A stretch of 64,000 nt of DNA, from contig CM065295.1 of the NCBI GenBank assembly GCA_032871835.1, forward strand, positions 20,346,501 through 20,410,500, given 5' to 3'. A model generated the notes under the pieces. It was not told the origin of the DNA and searched no databases. It saw nothing but the letters and a program-made list of their open reading frames with translations. Shown here piece after piece: positions 22,695 to 34,878 of this stretch; within the stretch, counting starts at the first letter, position 1, and every line of letters starts with the position of its first letter. The stretch is from Dipteronia dyeriana. Lineage: Eukaryota; Streptophyta; Magnoliopsida; Sapindales; Sapindaceae. A program made the translations under genes and the position numbers.

Positions 22695-22934
22695 TGTTAG
22701 ATCATTTTATGGAACCGAAATCGACGGTTCGTAACCGAAACCGAATCGTGAACATCTCTACACTGAATCCATACTTAAGAAATTGTTTAATAAAATTCAT
22801 TATAAAATTATAAAATAAAGAGAATTGGAAAATCAAAATGCTGACTTTCTTAAAACTGGTATTTGTATTTGGGTATTGTTAATTATATAGGGCACAGGTT
22901 TCCACTTTTAGTGTATTTCTCTTGTTTAATGATC

Positions 22935-23690
22935 AGTTTAGCATTGTTGTGCTGTGGGGAAAATTGATTTTGATTATGCTGTGAGGGAATTGCTTTTGGA
23001 TTTGCTGTTAGAAGAATCAGTTGGGTGTTTGGTAAACTGATTTTTAAAAGTGTTGTGAGAACCAAAAGCAATTTCAATGTGTTTGGTAAAAAAGTGTTGT
23101 GACTGAACAAAATCACTAGAAATAACAAAAATGAATATTTAAGATGATTTGAAAATAAATAATTTATTTTATTTTTATGTGACCATAAACTTGTTATAAA
23201 ATAAATAAATAAATTTTGTTAAAAAATATATAATTTTGCTTTAATATTTTTTTTATCTATTGCCACATATATTGTGAATATATCAAGAAAACTAGCATAA
23301 TTTGATTCAAGGATTCATAAGATTATACAATTGAAATAGACAACATGTAAATAGCAAAGTATATGTTATAGTAAATTGTAAATAAAATAATAAATGCTAA
23401 GTGCGTGTTTTGTTATGTGGTAAATTTCATAAAAGACAAGGGATAAAATAGTAAGTTTGGAAAAAAAAAATCATTAATAAGAGTATTAAATGTGTTTTCA
23501 TTTCTGCTTCTTAGGAAGCTGATTTCTAAAGCATCAATTTATAGCTTCTCAATTTCTGCCGTGGGGGAAGCTAAAAGAGACCAAAAACACTTTTCAGAAA
23601 TTTTACCAAATACCCAGGTCAACTTTAGAAGCATTTTTAGCTCTAAAAGCAGCCTGGGAAGCAATCCCAAACTGAATCTAAATTGACTCG
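22935..23690. mobile_element. Candidate foldback MITE
   Basis: The left part (GGAATTGCTTTTGGATTTGCTG, then GTTGGGTGTTTGGTAAAC, AAAAGTGTTGTG) resembles the reverse complement of the right part (GGATTGCTTCCCAGGCTGC, GACCTGGGTATTTGGTAAAA, AAAAGTGTTTTTGG). This gives imperfect inverted arms of roughly 100 bp around an AT-rich centre. Exact ends and target duplication are not resolved. Confidence 0.4.
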
Positions 23691-24588
23691 AGTGTTGGGT
23701 GCTAGGGTTGTTTACCACTCACACCGATATTATAAGATCTAGATTCGAATCTTTTCCTCCTTGGAAAATAAAAACTGAATTTTTGTAAAACATTTGAAAA
23801 AAATATGGTGTCGGTTGAGAGACAATTCATGAGGAGGTACCAACTCAAGCGGTTCATGGTGCATGTGGATGAAATGTGAAACGTCCAAACCTACACCATC
23901 AAATTAAACTAATATGTATTGTATGTCTGGTCGAACTTGAAGATGTGTACAATTTAATTGTACTACTATGTTCGGAGCAGCTTTTACTTAAGAAAACTTA
24001 CATATAAGTGTTTGATAAATTTCCCAAAAAGCTGTTTATTTAAAAAGCAATTTATTTTATAAAATGTTCATTTAATAATCAACTTCTGAGAAGTTGGGTA
24101 GGAATTGTTTTACGAAATTGGTTATTAGAGAAGTTAGCTTTTATTTTTATTTTTGAAATGTCTATAATACCTCAACTATTTTAATATAAAGACAATAATA
24201 CCTTCTTAAAAAAATGATATTTTTTGTACAGCGGTGGCCATTGCTCATTGAGTCACTGGTGAACATCGACCGCCACTGCTCATTGAGTCACTGGTGAACA
24301 TCGACAATAGAGGCCAGAGAATGGCCGACTTCTTCCAGCGACGTTAGAGGAAGCCGACTATCATCTGATAAATGGTCCGTTTTGCGAATAAAATTGCAAT
24401 CCCCTCGTAAAATGAAGGAGGCTTCCTCTCCTCCTCCATCTCCCCGAAGAGGCCGATTATTCTCTTGCAATGGAGGAGGAGGAGGAAGCTTCCTTCATTT
24501 TTGCAACTAGTTTCACGAATCGTGGCAAAATGTCGCGATTTCAATGGTGAAAACTCATCAAAGAGAGAAGAGGTCGGCGACCATGTAA
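23691..24588. other. Intergenic sequence with a short tandem duplication
   Basis: No gene. A unit of about 46 bases containing CTCATTGAGTCACTGGTGAA is repeated at about 24235-24305. A GGAGGA run lies at 24472-24486. Confidence 0.5.
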
Positions 24589-24593
24589 CAGAG

Positions 24594-25112
24594 TGACGCA
24601 GTGGAAACACAAAAGAAAATAGACCGACGTCTATATTTTATGAAAACCAGAAAATAAAGAGAATACTCTGAAATTTTTATTCAATCAAAACCTATTGAGC
24701 CTTTTGGCTTACATGGCTACTTAAACAGATTAAACCCTAACCCACTTTCTTGTTGGACAAGAAACAAGATTGCATAGCAAAAGTTACAAAAAATAGCGAA
24801 AGCTGCTAAAAATAGCGAAATCACGAAAGTTGTGGAAAAAAAGATACTAACGATCATAAACAATCCAGAATTGACAGTAGACGATTCTGACTTATCAAAG
24901 TCAACTTATAACTAAAAATGAAATTTTCATAAAACCGAAAAACTGCAATTTTGGGCCCTAAACGATGGAATTATGCCAAAAATGATGTGCCTCAACGCTA
25001 TGGGCTGTGATTTGAAAATATCTCGACGATTCACATCACGTGAAGTCACTTAGCCTTGAATTTAGGATAATCTCTCAAAGCCATGTACGAGTCAGTTACA
25101 TGTTCTACATCA
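24594..25112 (-). mobile_element. Solo LTR, copy 3 (519 bp), inverted
   Basis: On the plus strand it begins TGACGCAGTGG and ends TTCTACATCA, the reverse complement of the family's ends. Flanks CAGAG (24589-24593) and CGGAG (25113-25117) agree at 4 of 5. The family landmarks TTGATTGAATAAAAATTTC and CTTACATGGCTACTTAAAC are seen inverted. No internal region adjoins it. Confidence 0.82.
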
Positions 25113-25117
25113 CGGAG

Positions 25118-25485
25118 GCTGGCAGGGGTACTTTTGGTGGATGATCTGTAGACGGAGGTGGAATCAAAGAGGTTGACAGAGGAGGTTGCTAAGTTTCAAA
25201 TGGGAGCCAATGGGTCTTTGTTTGTCGAGTTGATTCAGTACAAGTCAACTAAGTTCAATTATTTTTAATTTAAATGTATTTTTTAATTTTTTATCAATTA
25301 AAAAAAAAGCTAAAAAGAAAATGATTTTGTAAAAAGTAGTTGAAAAATGAAAAATAAAAGAGAAGATTATGTTATACGATGTTTATTTTAGTCTTCTTAC
25401 ACAATTTAATCAAGTTTATCGAACACTATTTTCTTGTTTTTTTTCCTTAAATTGATTAGTTATAAAATCAATTTACGAAACATTT
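25118..25485. other. Intergenic gap
   Basis: AT-rich sequence between the inverted solo LTR and the LINE 3' end. Nothing recognised. Confidence 0.4.
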
Positions 25486-25547
25486 TTTTAAAGGGAAACA
25501 TGGACATAAAACTGAAATTAAACAACCATATCGGCATGAATTAGACC

Positions 25548-28500
25548 TTATAAGCAGGAAAGATAGGCATCAATCCAGACCCTCTCAGTTGCATAAGACA
25601 ACTCAACCATAGCAAGACCATGAGCAACCGCATTTGCCGCCCTAGGAACAAAAGAAATATAAATAGGCTTCCCACCAATAAGATGGAGAATATCACCAAT
25701 AATGTTTCCAACATCAACAGCATGAGCAATCCCCAATTTCACCATATCCACCACGCCTTTGCATTAGACTCGACAACAGCGGGAACAAAATTTCTTCCAC
25801 AGCCAATCTGATACCACAGAGCAGAGCAACCGCTTCGGCAGTCTGAGGAGAGAAGTTTGCATGAAACTTCTGGACAAAACTACGCCTAACCACACCCATA
25901 TGGTTTCGTATAATTATACCCTCACCAATACCACAACTCAATAAGTCAATATAAGCATCTATATTCTTGAACCATCCCTAATCAGGTTTGCACCATTTAA
26001 CAATATTATTACCACCAATTATTGGCACCAAATCTGCACAATGATTTGCTGACCGAAAACAATCTAAAAAGTGCACTGACCAACCCACAACGTCATCATC
26101 AACCCGACCAGAGGGATTTTGAATTGTCTGGTTTCTAATCCACCAGACACACTAGGAAATAATGCAAAGCAACTCCATTTTCTCACTCAGAAGCCTATCA
26201 AAGCAAGAGGACTTAGATCAAGAAAAGAGGTCTGATCTGGCCACCTAACACCCTGGAACAAAGAACAACCAACCCACTAAATTCGAAGACTGGAACATCC
26301 CCAGAGAGCATGGGTAATTGATTTAAGCTTAGAATTACACACAGGACAGGTTGGACCAATCGGAATGTCACACTTCGATAAATTTAGGAAAGTGGGAAGC
26401 CAATCGTGGCATGCTTTCCAAATAAAAATCTTCATGTAAGCCGGAATCCGAAATCTCTATAAGGCTTTCCACCATGACTCCTTACTATTGAGACCAAATG
26501 AGCTAGCATGTTGAACCATATCATAGTCGACCATGTAACCACTATGAACAGAGTAGGACCCCGAATTCTCATAATGCCAAAGAATGGAATCAACCGAATG
26601 ACTCAAACCAAGAGGCAAGCTTAAGATTGCCTCAACATCATCCCAAAAGAAAGAATCCCGAATAAGATGAACATTCCATCCTCCTGAAGAAGTGATTAGA
26701 GCACTCATAGACCTGTCAACTCCAAACTTCGAATGAGAGAAAATCTTGAAAGTAGACGGTCTAGGCACCAAACGATCTCTATAGATCAAAACTGATGGAC
26801 CGTCCCCAATTCACCATTTAGAACCGCCCACTAAGATATCTTTTGCCCCACAAAAACCCATTCCAAATCACAGAACCCAAAGAGTACCTCGTAGTCTGGA
26901 GGAAAGAACAGTCAGGATAATAACAAGCTTTTAAAAATTTTGCCACCAATGAATAGGGATTAACAATCAATCGCCAACCCTGTTTAGCTAGGAGAGCCTG
27001 GTTAAAAATTGACAAAAATTGACATGTCATGGAAACCAAGGCCATTCCTCTCCTTCCCCGAACATAACCTAAACCAAGCACACCAATGGATTTTTTTAGA
27101 GTTATTTGTTCCACCCCACCAAAATCTAGCTCACATACAATGGATTTTCGAGATGAGGCCCTTAGGCAACTAGAAGAGACTCATTGTATAAGTAGGTATA
27201 GACTGAATTACTGCATTTAGAAACACCTCCCTTCCACCCTATGATAGCCTCATACTATTCCACCCACAGACTTTCTCCTACACCCTGCTTTTAATATCAA
27301 CAAACAACTGCATTTTGTTCTTGCTAACAAAACTAGGAAGACCTAGATATCGTTCATGGTAACCCACCAACCTAACCCCAAAAATAGCCGCTAACCTAGC
27401 ACTCTCTGCCGAACCCACTAACTTGCAAACACAAAGCCCGAACTTACTGAAGTTCACCACTTGGCCGAAAGCTTTTGCATAGTCTTTCAAGATACACCTT
27501 ATAGCCACACATTCCCTGTTAGAAGCTTTTGAAAAAAGTAAACTGTCATCTGTAAAAAATAAATTAGAAATAATGGGCACCGATCTGATACATTTAAAAC
27601 CCGAATGGATTTCCTATTAATTACCACATTCAATATGCTCGATAGCCCCTCATCACAGATGAGAAAAAGGTACGGGGAAAAAGGATCGCCTTGGCAAAGT
27701 CCCCTAGAAGGCCAGACCTACCCATAAATTTGCCCATTCAGAAGGAAGGAAACAGTGACAGAGGAAATGCAGTGCATAATTTTCTCAATCTAGCTATTCA
27801 AAAAACCCAACTTCGCTATTATCCTAGCCAAGAATCCCCACTCTGCCCTTTCACAGGCCTTTGCATGTCCAACTTTAGATCCATAGAGACCTCTTTCTGC
27901 TTCTGCCTCTTTAGAGCTTGAATACACTTAAAACCAATTATAGCATTATCTGTAATTAGCCAACTTGGAATAAAAGCGCTTTGGGTCTCTGAAATTACCT
28001 CACCAAGAACTAATCAAATTCGGTTGGCTAATGCTTTTGCCACATTTTTATAAATTTCATTGCAGAGGCTAATGGGGCGATATTCTGTTATTGTCATAAG
28101 CTGCTTCACTTTAGGAATCAGAGTAATCAACGTGTTATTTACCAAATTGATGGAGTCCCCCTCATTCAAACATCGGAGACAAGCTACAATAATACCCTCA
28201 CCAACTGTACCACCGAATTTTTGATAAAATAGAGTCGGAAGGCCATCAAGTCCAGGAGCTTTTGTGGGGTACATATCAAAAATAACCTTTCGAACTTCTT
28301 CAGCACTAAAAGGCCTATCAAGCATAAGACGATATCTCTCTAACACTCGACAATTAACATAATCAATCACACTCTCGTAATCCTTTAAACTTGGCTCCGT
28401 AGAACAAAAAAGGATACCAAAATACTTAACTAAAATTTCTACCATCTCCGTACGGTCAGTTTGCCACAATTCACTATCATCTGTCAAACCAGTAATTGTA

Positions 28501-29639
28501 TTCCTAGCTCATTTGGCAGTAGCTCTCCAGTGAAAGAACTTTGTGTTTCAATCACCATTCTTGTACCAGTTTGACTTGCTCTTTGTTTCTAGTAACATTC
28601 CTCTTTCTCGTGGAGTCTATCCAGTTTACTTTCAATCTGTCTGATTACATTCCAAGAACAAGGATAAATATTAGTGGTCGCCCTGCTAAGGTCTCTTTTA
28701 CAATCTGAAATCTCTTTACGTAGACGCCTCCTATTATGCTTATTCCAGGCCGTAAGCTTATTGTTACAGACCTTAAGATTTGTAATTATATCAACCATAG
28801 TACACACACCTGACGAAGACGAAATCCCCTAGTTGCGGTCAATCAAAGAACAACATCCCTCATTTTCAGCCCAACACGCTTCATAGTGGAACCGTCTATT
28901 AATGCAATCACTTCCTTGGCCTCTACGATCCTTAGATACTTCCACCAATAAAGGCCGATGGTCAGAATTCCAAAAATCCAAATGCCTAATGCAGGAAAAG
29001 GGAAACAACTGACTCCACCGAAAATAGCCTAACCCGCGATCAAGCCTCTATTGGATCAGATGATCATCATCTCGTTTATTCGACCAAGTAAAACGGGGCC
29101 CTAAGAAACCCATCACCTAAACCACAGTAATCAACTGCCTCTTGAAAATCATCAATCTAAAATTGTGTCCTTTTCAGGCCACCCTCTTTCTTCGAACCAC
29201 ATAAAATTTCATTTAAATCACCAACACATAACCAAGGCAACTCAATTAGCTCACTAAGACGTTTCAGAAGAGTCCACGAATGGCATCGTTGACTCTCATC
29301 TGGATGACTATAAAACCCAGTGAGCCTCCACTCCATCGAACCGTGAGAGATCACTTTCACATCAATTTGAGACTGAGTATAGGAAATGAGATCAATTGAG
29401 ACTCCCTCATTCCACAACATACCAACACCACCACTTCGCCAAACATTGTTCACAACCAATTTGCCCCCAAAACCAAGCTTCACACGAACTGACTCCATCA
29501 CAACATGAGAGACTTTCGTTTCGAAAAGAATCATCATATATGAGTTATGGTACTGCTTCAGATTAATCAGCGTACGGAACGCCCGACCGTTACCCAGCCC
29601 CTGAACGTTCCAGACCATGATATTCATGGCTTCTGGCAA
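25548..29639 (-). pseudogene. LINE ORF2 relic: endonuclease, reverse transcriptase, zf-RVT, RNase H
   Basis: Order on the minus strand: APE-type endonuclease (29639-about 28950: MNIMVWNVQGLGNGRA, ILFETKVS, LPWLCVGDLNEIL, and SDHRPL near 28965); a linker; reverse transcriptase (28487-27278: TKAPGLDGLPTLFYQKF, TLITLIPKV, EYRPISLCN, and an active-site FTDDSLLF near 27550, where FADD is usual); zf-RVT (about 26790-26310: SGSYSVHSGYM, CPVCNSKLKSITHALWGC); and an RNase H domain (about 25941-25548: AEAVALLCGIRLA, VPRAANAVAHGLA). Stops and frame changes occur in each domain, for example after LKRTQF at 29157. It once copied its RNA into DNA by target-primed reverse transcription and is now inactive. 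The related fragment at 8660-9417 shows the same terminal domain. Confidence 0.88.
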
Positions 29640-30425
29640 GCCGGTAAGAACCGAATCACCGACATCTCTGTTTCATCATTGATTTGAAATGAAGACCTCT
29701 GTTCATGGCCAACACCCAAACCCCGTACCTTTAAAGAATTTCTCGGATTCAATATCCTGAGTTGTACCAACAAAAATCGAAGCACCCAGCACCCAAACTA
29801 TAACTAGAATTCACAATGCAGTCACCACCTTTAGTTGCGATATTGAGAGGAAAAGATTCAGTCAATAATTGTTCCATCTCCACACCGTATATTCCCACCA
29901 CTTCGACATCAATTAGTTTATCGTTGATTGCTGCAACAATGTCTTCAATTTTTTATACAGACCACTTTGAATCAAACCTCCATCAGATAAAACTCTCTTT
30001 CCCAATATTATCTGCTTCTCATGTCTATTAGAATATTCCCAATTTCTCACATCCACGCGTTTCCTCTTGCCACTCATTCAAGCTTTATGGGTGCGTTTGG
30101 TACGCGGGACGGGATGAGACATGACGGGATAACTTTTTGTTGTCCCACGTTTGGTGCGCCATTAACATAGGATGGGTCGGGACAAAGTGGGACAAAAACC
30201 ATGAAAAGTTGTCCCACCTCACACCCTAGGCCAGACTTGTCCCATGCATGGGACAAGTCTGGAAAAGATAATTTTACCCTCAAATGTTTTTAAATTTACA
30301 AAACTATCAACTATATATATAAAAAAATTACCCTATTGGCCGCTTCTGTCTCTCTCAAACCCTCATCAGCCCGCTCGTCTCTCTCTCCCGCTCGTCTCTC
30401 TCTCCCGCTAGTCTCTCTGTCAAAC

Positions 30426-30567
30426 CCACTGGCTGCAGATCCATCTTCGTCGGTGTCACGCGAGCTCGCCGTCGTCAGTGTCTGCTGAAGCCATCAAACC
30501 CACCGGCTGCAGATCCATCTTCGTTGATGTCACGCGAGCTCACCGTCGTCAGTGTCTGCTGAAGCCA
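30426..30567. repeat. Tandem duplication of about 65 bp
   Basis: GGCTGCAGATCCATCTTCG...GTGTCTGCTGAAGCCA is present twice with few differences, in the leader of the Harbinger-like element. Confidence 0.85.
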
Positions 30568-32263
30568 AGTTAGGGTTTATTGTGTCGAGAGGAATTTCTT
30601 TTAATTGAGAGAGGTAACATACTAACCTTTCTAATTGTTATTAATAATCCAGTTATCAATAATTAGGATTTCTTATTGAGTCAAAATTAATGTTTGGCTG
30701 AGTACTGACTGGATTCTCATTTCAACTCGCATCTCTCTCTCTCTCTCTCTTCCCTTTTTCATTGCAGGTATTTCAATTTTCGAAGAGCTGTGGGAGAGCA
30801 AAGTTTAGGTACGACACTATATGATTTTCATTTCTGTTTATTATATTGAGTTTTTTTTTTCATGTTAATGTAAGATATAGTCTGTGCTTTTGTTAATTTC
30901 TCTGGTGACCGTAATCCATATGGTTTTCTCTAGTGAGTCAACTCAGTTGAATGTATTGAGTTGTACTGGGTGAAGCTTTTTCTTGCTTTAGTTGCTTTAA
31001 GTTGCAAATTAATAGATGTGAATGATTTATTGTTTCCTTGGTTCTTAATGGTTAAGGACCTCCATTCAATTATACCATGCAGAGGAGAGATTGAATATGC
31101 TGTACCTTATTGAAGTTTGAAATTTATTTATTTAACTATGAGATTGTTTGAATTGTAGATTCTATTTTAAGCTCTCTGTGTTTGAATTTTCATGAAAGTG
31201 AGATTGATCATATTTTTCATTTTTTGTTCATCTCTGTTGGGCTTCATGTTAAAGTGGGTCAAAGTGGTTTGCAATATAATTCTTTTGCCTACTGTTATAT
31301 TATTCCATTTGTTCGAAGCTGTAGAAGGAATGTTTTGTTAGCCTTTTGCTATCCTAGCTAGTTTGTCAATGTGGATTTTAATTATAGATATGTGAAAGTT
31401 GTATTTACCATGTTGACTTTGAGAGCACGTTCTTGTTTCTTCAACATCGGTAGAATGTATAAAAATTGCTGGAAGATAATTTGATCGAGAAGACCTTGTA
31501 ATTTCAAACAAAAATCTGAAACTTTTTATGGGTCTAAATGTTATCAAATGGCTGCTAATAGAGCTTCTCTAATAGACAAATTTATAACTTGTAGGTGTTT
31601 GAATTTAAGGTTCATTCAACGTAGATGTTGTGATCTATTGAATTTAAGTTTATCTATATTCTATGGATTTAATTTTTAATCTTTAGTCGTAGTTTTATGT
31701 TCAAATTTTAAGTGTTTGAATTTTAAGTGTATTTTTTTTGATAGAGTATATTTTGAATTTAAGTGTTTGTTTAACTTCCAATGGATGTTATAATTCAAGT
31801 CCATACCTAAAATTCAATTATATGTTAAAAAATTTATATTAACTATTTAGTGGGTTGGGCAATTCTTTTTAATTGAAACTGGTCAATGCGGGTCGAGTAG
31901 CCCAAACAGGTATCAGGTATAGGGCATCCCCATCCACCCTGTTGCCATCCTTAGATGTGATGCAGTGGAGAGCATCAGAATTGTCAAAACTAATGTTGTT
32001 ATAATCTTATTGTCAATAATGGCTTTCTTCCTTTTTGGATCAAGGCCTTTGAATGTGATGGATGATTTATACTATTTCAGATGATGTTTGTTTCACGTGT
32101 TCTATAAACAATTATGGTCTTGTATACAATTATGATCAATGGAGATCACACTGTTTGATGGAGCTCGCAGTATCTTTGGATCCATCGCACATTGGAGATT
32201 TGTGCGATTGATATGGATATATATTGTTGAATTAGCTTTATTTGTTTGAATAAGAGAGAATAC

Positions 32264-32264
<1 letters not shown>

Positions 32265-32311
<47 letters not shown>
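32265..32311. repeat. (TA)n microsatellite
   Basis: About 23 uninterrupted TA units inside the Harbinger-like element. Confidence 0.9.
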
Positions 32312-32313
<2 letters not shown>

Positions 32314-32478
32314 TTCTTTTAGTTAATCACTCTTTTAGACTAAGTGTGGGAAGTTGTATTGTGCTTAGATATTAGGTACTTTTTTATGTAATTAGCGACT
32401 TTTTTATGTTAATCACTCTTTTAAACTGAAGAGTCGGACACAGCTGGTTTCACTCAGCCTTCTACAACTCCCCCAAAT

Positions 32479-32772
32479 GTGGCCTCTGCTTCCTCTGACC
32501 CAAATACAGGAGAAACATCAAAGCGGAAGAGAAAAAGGAATGTCAGTTCAACAACAGAAGAAATCAGCAAGGTCTTTGAAAAAAGCATGGAAAGAACATC
32601 TACGGATATTGTTAAGTTGACTGAGGCAATTACGGGAGGGGATGCGATGACTCGTTTAAGTGTTGAGCTAGAGGGTATGGGTCTTGATCGTATGCAAGTG
32701 ATACGGGTTGCTATGTATTTTGGAAATAAGCCAAACCAGTTGTGCATTTGGAATGGCTTAAATGACTCTTAA
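32479..32772 (+). CDS. Myb/SANT-like protein, C-terminal part (partial)
   Basis: 97 open codons: MASASSDPNTGETSKRKRKR (basic, nuclear-signal-like), a helical region TEEISKVFEKSMERTSTDIV, then VELEGMGLDRMQVIRVAMYF and a TAA, after which KSDFVKAILEE can still be read in frame. The tail resembles the C-terminal part of plant Myb/SANT-like DNA-binding proteins of PIF/Harbinger elements, which help the transposase bind DNA. The Myb domain itself is not seen upstream; it may have been deleted or lie in an exon I missed. The reading frame could begin further upstream than the ATG. Confidence 0.5.
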   Translation: MASASSDPNTGETSKRKRKRNVSSTTEEISKVFEKSMERTSTDIVKLTEAITGGDAMTRLSVELEGMGLDRMQVIRVAMYFGNKPNQLCIWNGLNDS

Positions 32773-32819
32773 AAGTCGGATTTCGTGAAGGCAATTCTAG
32801 AGGAGTGAACATGTTTGAT

Positions 32820-32990
32820 ATTGTAAACATGTTTGAAACTTATGTTTTGTTGGAATTGTGAACATATTTGAAACATGTTTGAAACTTATATTTTGTTGGA
32901 ATTGTGAACATGTTTGGAACTTATATTTTGTTGGAATTGTGAACATATTTGAAACTTATATTTTGTTGGAATTGTGAACAGGTTTGTGTT
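32820..32990. repeat. Tandem repeat of a 40-bp unit
   Basis: Four to five imperfect copies of TTTGAAACTTATATTTTGTTGGAATTGTGAACAT-type sequence directly after the Myb/SANT-like ORF. Confidence 0.85.
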
Positions 32991-33540
32991 ATGGATTTTG
33001 TTATTAGGTTCGTGAACAAATATATTACATTAACTTTTTTGTTGGATCATGTTATTAAGTATTATCCGTAATTTACTATTATGTGAAAATAAAAGATGTG
33101 TGGTTGAATAAATAAAACTTATAAAATATATTTTCCTTTTCTATTATTCACAATTATGAGCATGTAAAATTGAATAATAATTTTAATTAAAAAAATTAAG
33201 GAAATAATATTATTATTAAAAAAATGAGGGAATGACCATAATAATAATATTATTATTTGAAAAAAAAATCACGTCTTCCAAAAAATTATTAATTAATTTT
33301 TATGAAATATGATATATAAACAATATTTTATTAGAAAAAAAATTTGATTTGTCTTGTCCCAAATATGATATATAAAAATATTTATCACTATTATGTGCTA
33401 ACAAACATTTGATAGGACAAGGATATTCTGGTCATTTGAACCTCTTGTTCCGTTCTGTCCCAGTCATACCAAACATATAACAGTACAGTGAACAGTTCTG
33501 CCCCAAACCTACCAAACACAATATAGAACAGTCTGTTCTG

Positions 33541-33615
33541 TCCTGTCCCGTCCCGTCCCGTCCCGTCCCGTCCCGTCCCGTCCCGTCCCGTCCCGTCCCG
33601 TCCCGTCCCGTCCCA
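33541..33615. repeat. (GTCCC)n pentanucleotide array
   Basis: About 13 copies, mostly perfect, 35 bases inside the right end of the Harbinger-like element. The other strand is GGGAC-rich with G-quadruplex potential. The left end has scattered GGGACGGGAT words. An ORF reading RDGTG repeats through it is an artefact. Confidence 0.9.
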
Positions 33616-34156
33616 CCTTATCCTGTCCCATGTCTGTGCCAAACGCACCCTATATGATAACACATGTCTAGTTGAAACTACACTTGTCCCAAGCCTATGG
33701 CCCATCTCTAATAGCAAAGCCTCATACCCTTGGTAGAATTCTCCTGCTCAACCAGGTATATTTCATTTTCTAATATTGGCTCATGGTGGCCTACTAGTCT
33801 CTTAGGGCCTCTGTCCTTCATCTTTGGCCTACAACAATTTTGTTCATCAATTCGTTAACTTGAGAACTAAAAATACAATCATTACTGGTAACTTCTGGAT
33901 ACTTGTCAACGCCTTCCAATCTCTTACCAACTTTGGAATCTTCAATAATGGCCGAGGAATCCGCTTCCTTTATTTCTTATGAAATCTCCTTTCCTTTTCC
34001 AACACGTGCCATATCCGTGTCTTGCCGGGTCGCACCATAGGCCCAATTCTCCACTACCACCGGTGAAACGCCCTCCAAGCCACCAAATGAGTCATGGTGA
34101 GATGTGCCCGCGACTATCCTTCGATTACCATTACTGTCCTTATCTTGGCATAAACT

Positions 34157-34878
34157 TCACTGCAATGGCCTTGTTACCTCTTGTTTCAGCTCCCGAACAG
34201 TAGGAGTACGAGATTTCAACCAGGCCCCAAAAAGCAATTCATGAGTGTCTCCAGTATTCGTACATTCAATCGTCTGGTGCCCTAGTCTACCGCAACGATG
34301 ACAATTATCTGGTAATCCCTCATATTGGAGAAGCATAACGGATTCTTCTCCATCCCCTAGGACATCCACCAGCAGAATTCATCGCAATGGTATCACCACA
34401 TTAATGACCACACGAACCCTCAGAAATTTACCATCACAGTCTCCCGATGCTCATTCATCAATCTACACAGCATCACCAATCAGACTTCCTAAAAATTTCC
34501 CTATGTGCTTCGTCATACATAAGAGTGGAACATCATGTATTTGAATCCAGAATCAAAACAATGAGAAAATTGTCAAAACTCCAGGGTCCTCCCTTAAGAA
34601 CCCTCCGACCATCTTTTGTATTATGGAAGTGAAAGGTGAAGACATTCTCTCTTACAGCTTCCACAGAAATATTCTCCCTTACCTTCCAGATCCTTAGCAG
34701 CACCCACCGGAAAACGTCATGATTAATAAGTTTGTTCACCAACACTTTGCCCACCAAACATAATGACAACTTCCGCTCACCATCAACCTTCAAATCACTG
34801 TCCAAATTTTGAACTGGTCCTTCAAGTTCCTTCATGAGACATAGCCGCACAAAGTGCTGCAATATCATCCGCATTCAT
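34157..34878 (-). pseudogene. LINE ORF1 relic (DUF4283 and CCHC knuckle)
   Basis: The first ATG (34876-34878) gives MNADDIAALCAAMSHEG and then breaks. The other frame carries a DUF4283 region: LCLVGKVLVNKLINHDVFRW, VFTFHFHNTKDGRRVLKGG, PWSFDNFLIVL. After another break, a zf-CCHC_4 knuckle follows: YEGLPDNCHRCGRLGHQTIEC. This is the RNA-binding ORF1 of plant L1 elements, upstream of ORF2 on the same strand. Several frame changes, not functional. Confidence 0.82.

Larger units (their letters stand above)
21767..22760. mobile_element. hAT-type MITE carrying a nested solo LTR
   Basis: Ends TATAGGTGTTCACGATT and AATCGTGAACATCTCTA are inverted repeats matching at 15 of 17 positions. The flanking octamers CCCTGAAT (21759-21766) and CACTGAAT (22761-22768) match at 7 of 8, the 8-bp duplication expected of hAT. 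Subterminal regions are full of CGGTT/AACCG words, including a (GGTTAC)n array at about 22652-22694. Removing the nested LTR and its 5-bp duplication leaves about 456 bp with no coding capacity. Confidence 0.85.
30089..33650 (+). mobile_element. PIF/Harbinger-like element (3562 bp) inserted in the LINE
   Basis: Ends GGGTGCGTTTGGTAC and (inverted) GTGCCAAACGCACCC share a 12-bp perfect inverted repeat. TAT lies directly outside both ends (30086-30088, 33651-33653), a 3-bp duplication. Inside are a CT-rich leader with a 70-bp tandem duplication, a Myb/SANT-like C-terminal ORF, tandem repeats and a GTCCC pentamer array next to the right end. No DDE transposase was found, so it would depend on a partner element. 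The superfamily is inferred from the short ends, the 3-bp duplication and the Myb-like ORF. Confidence 0.65.

Noticed and set aside
30074..30283. 69-codon minus-strand ORF at the LINE/Harbinger boundary
   Set aside because: It runs across the terminal inverted repeat and has no domain.
33391..33717. 108-codon minus-strand ORF with RDGTG repeats
   Set aside because: It is a translation of the GTCCC pentamer array at the end of a DNA transposon.
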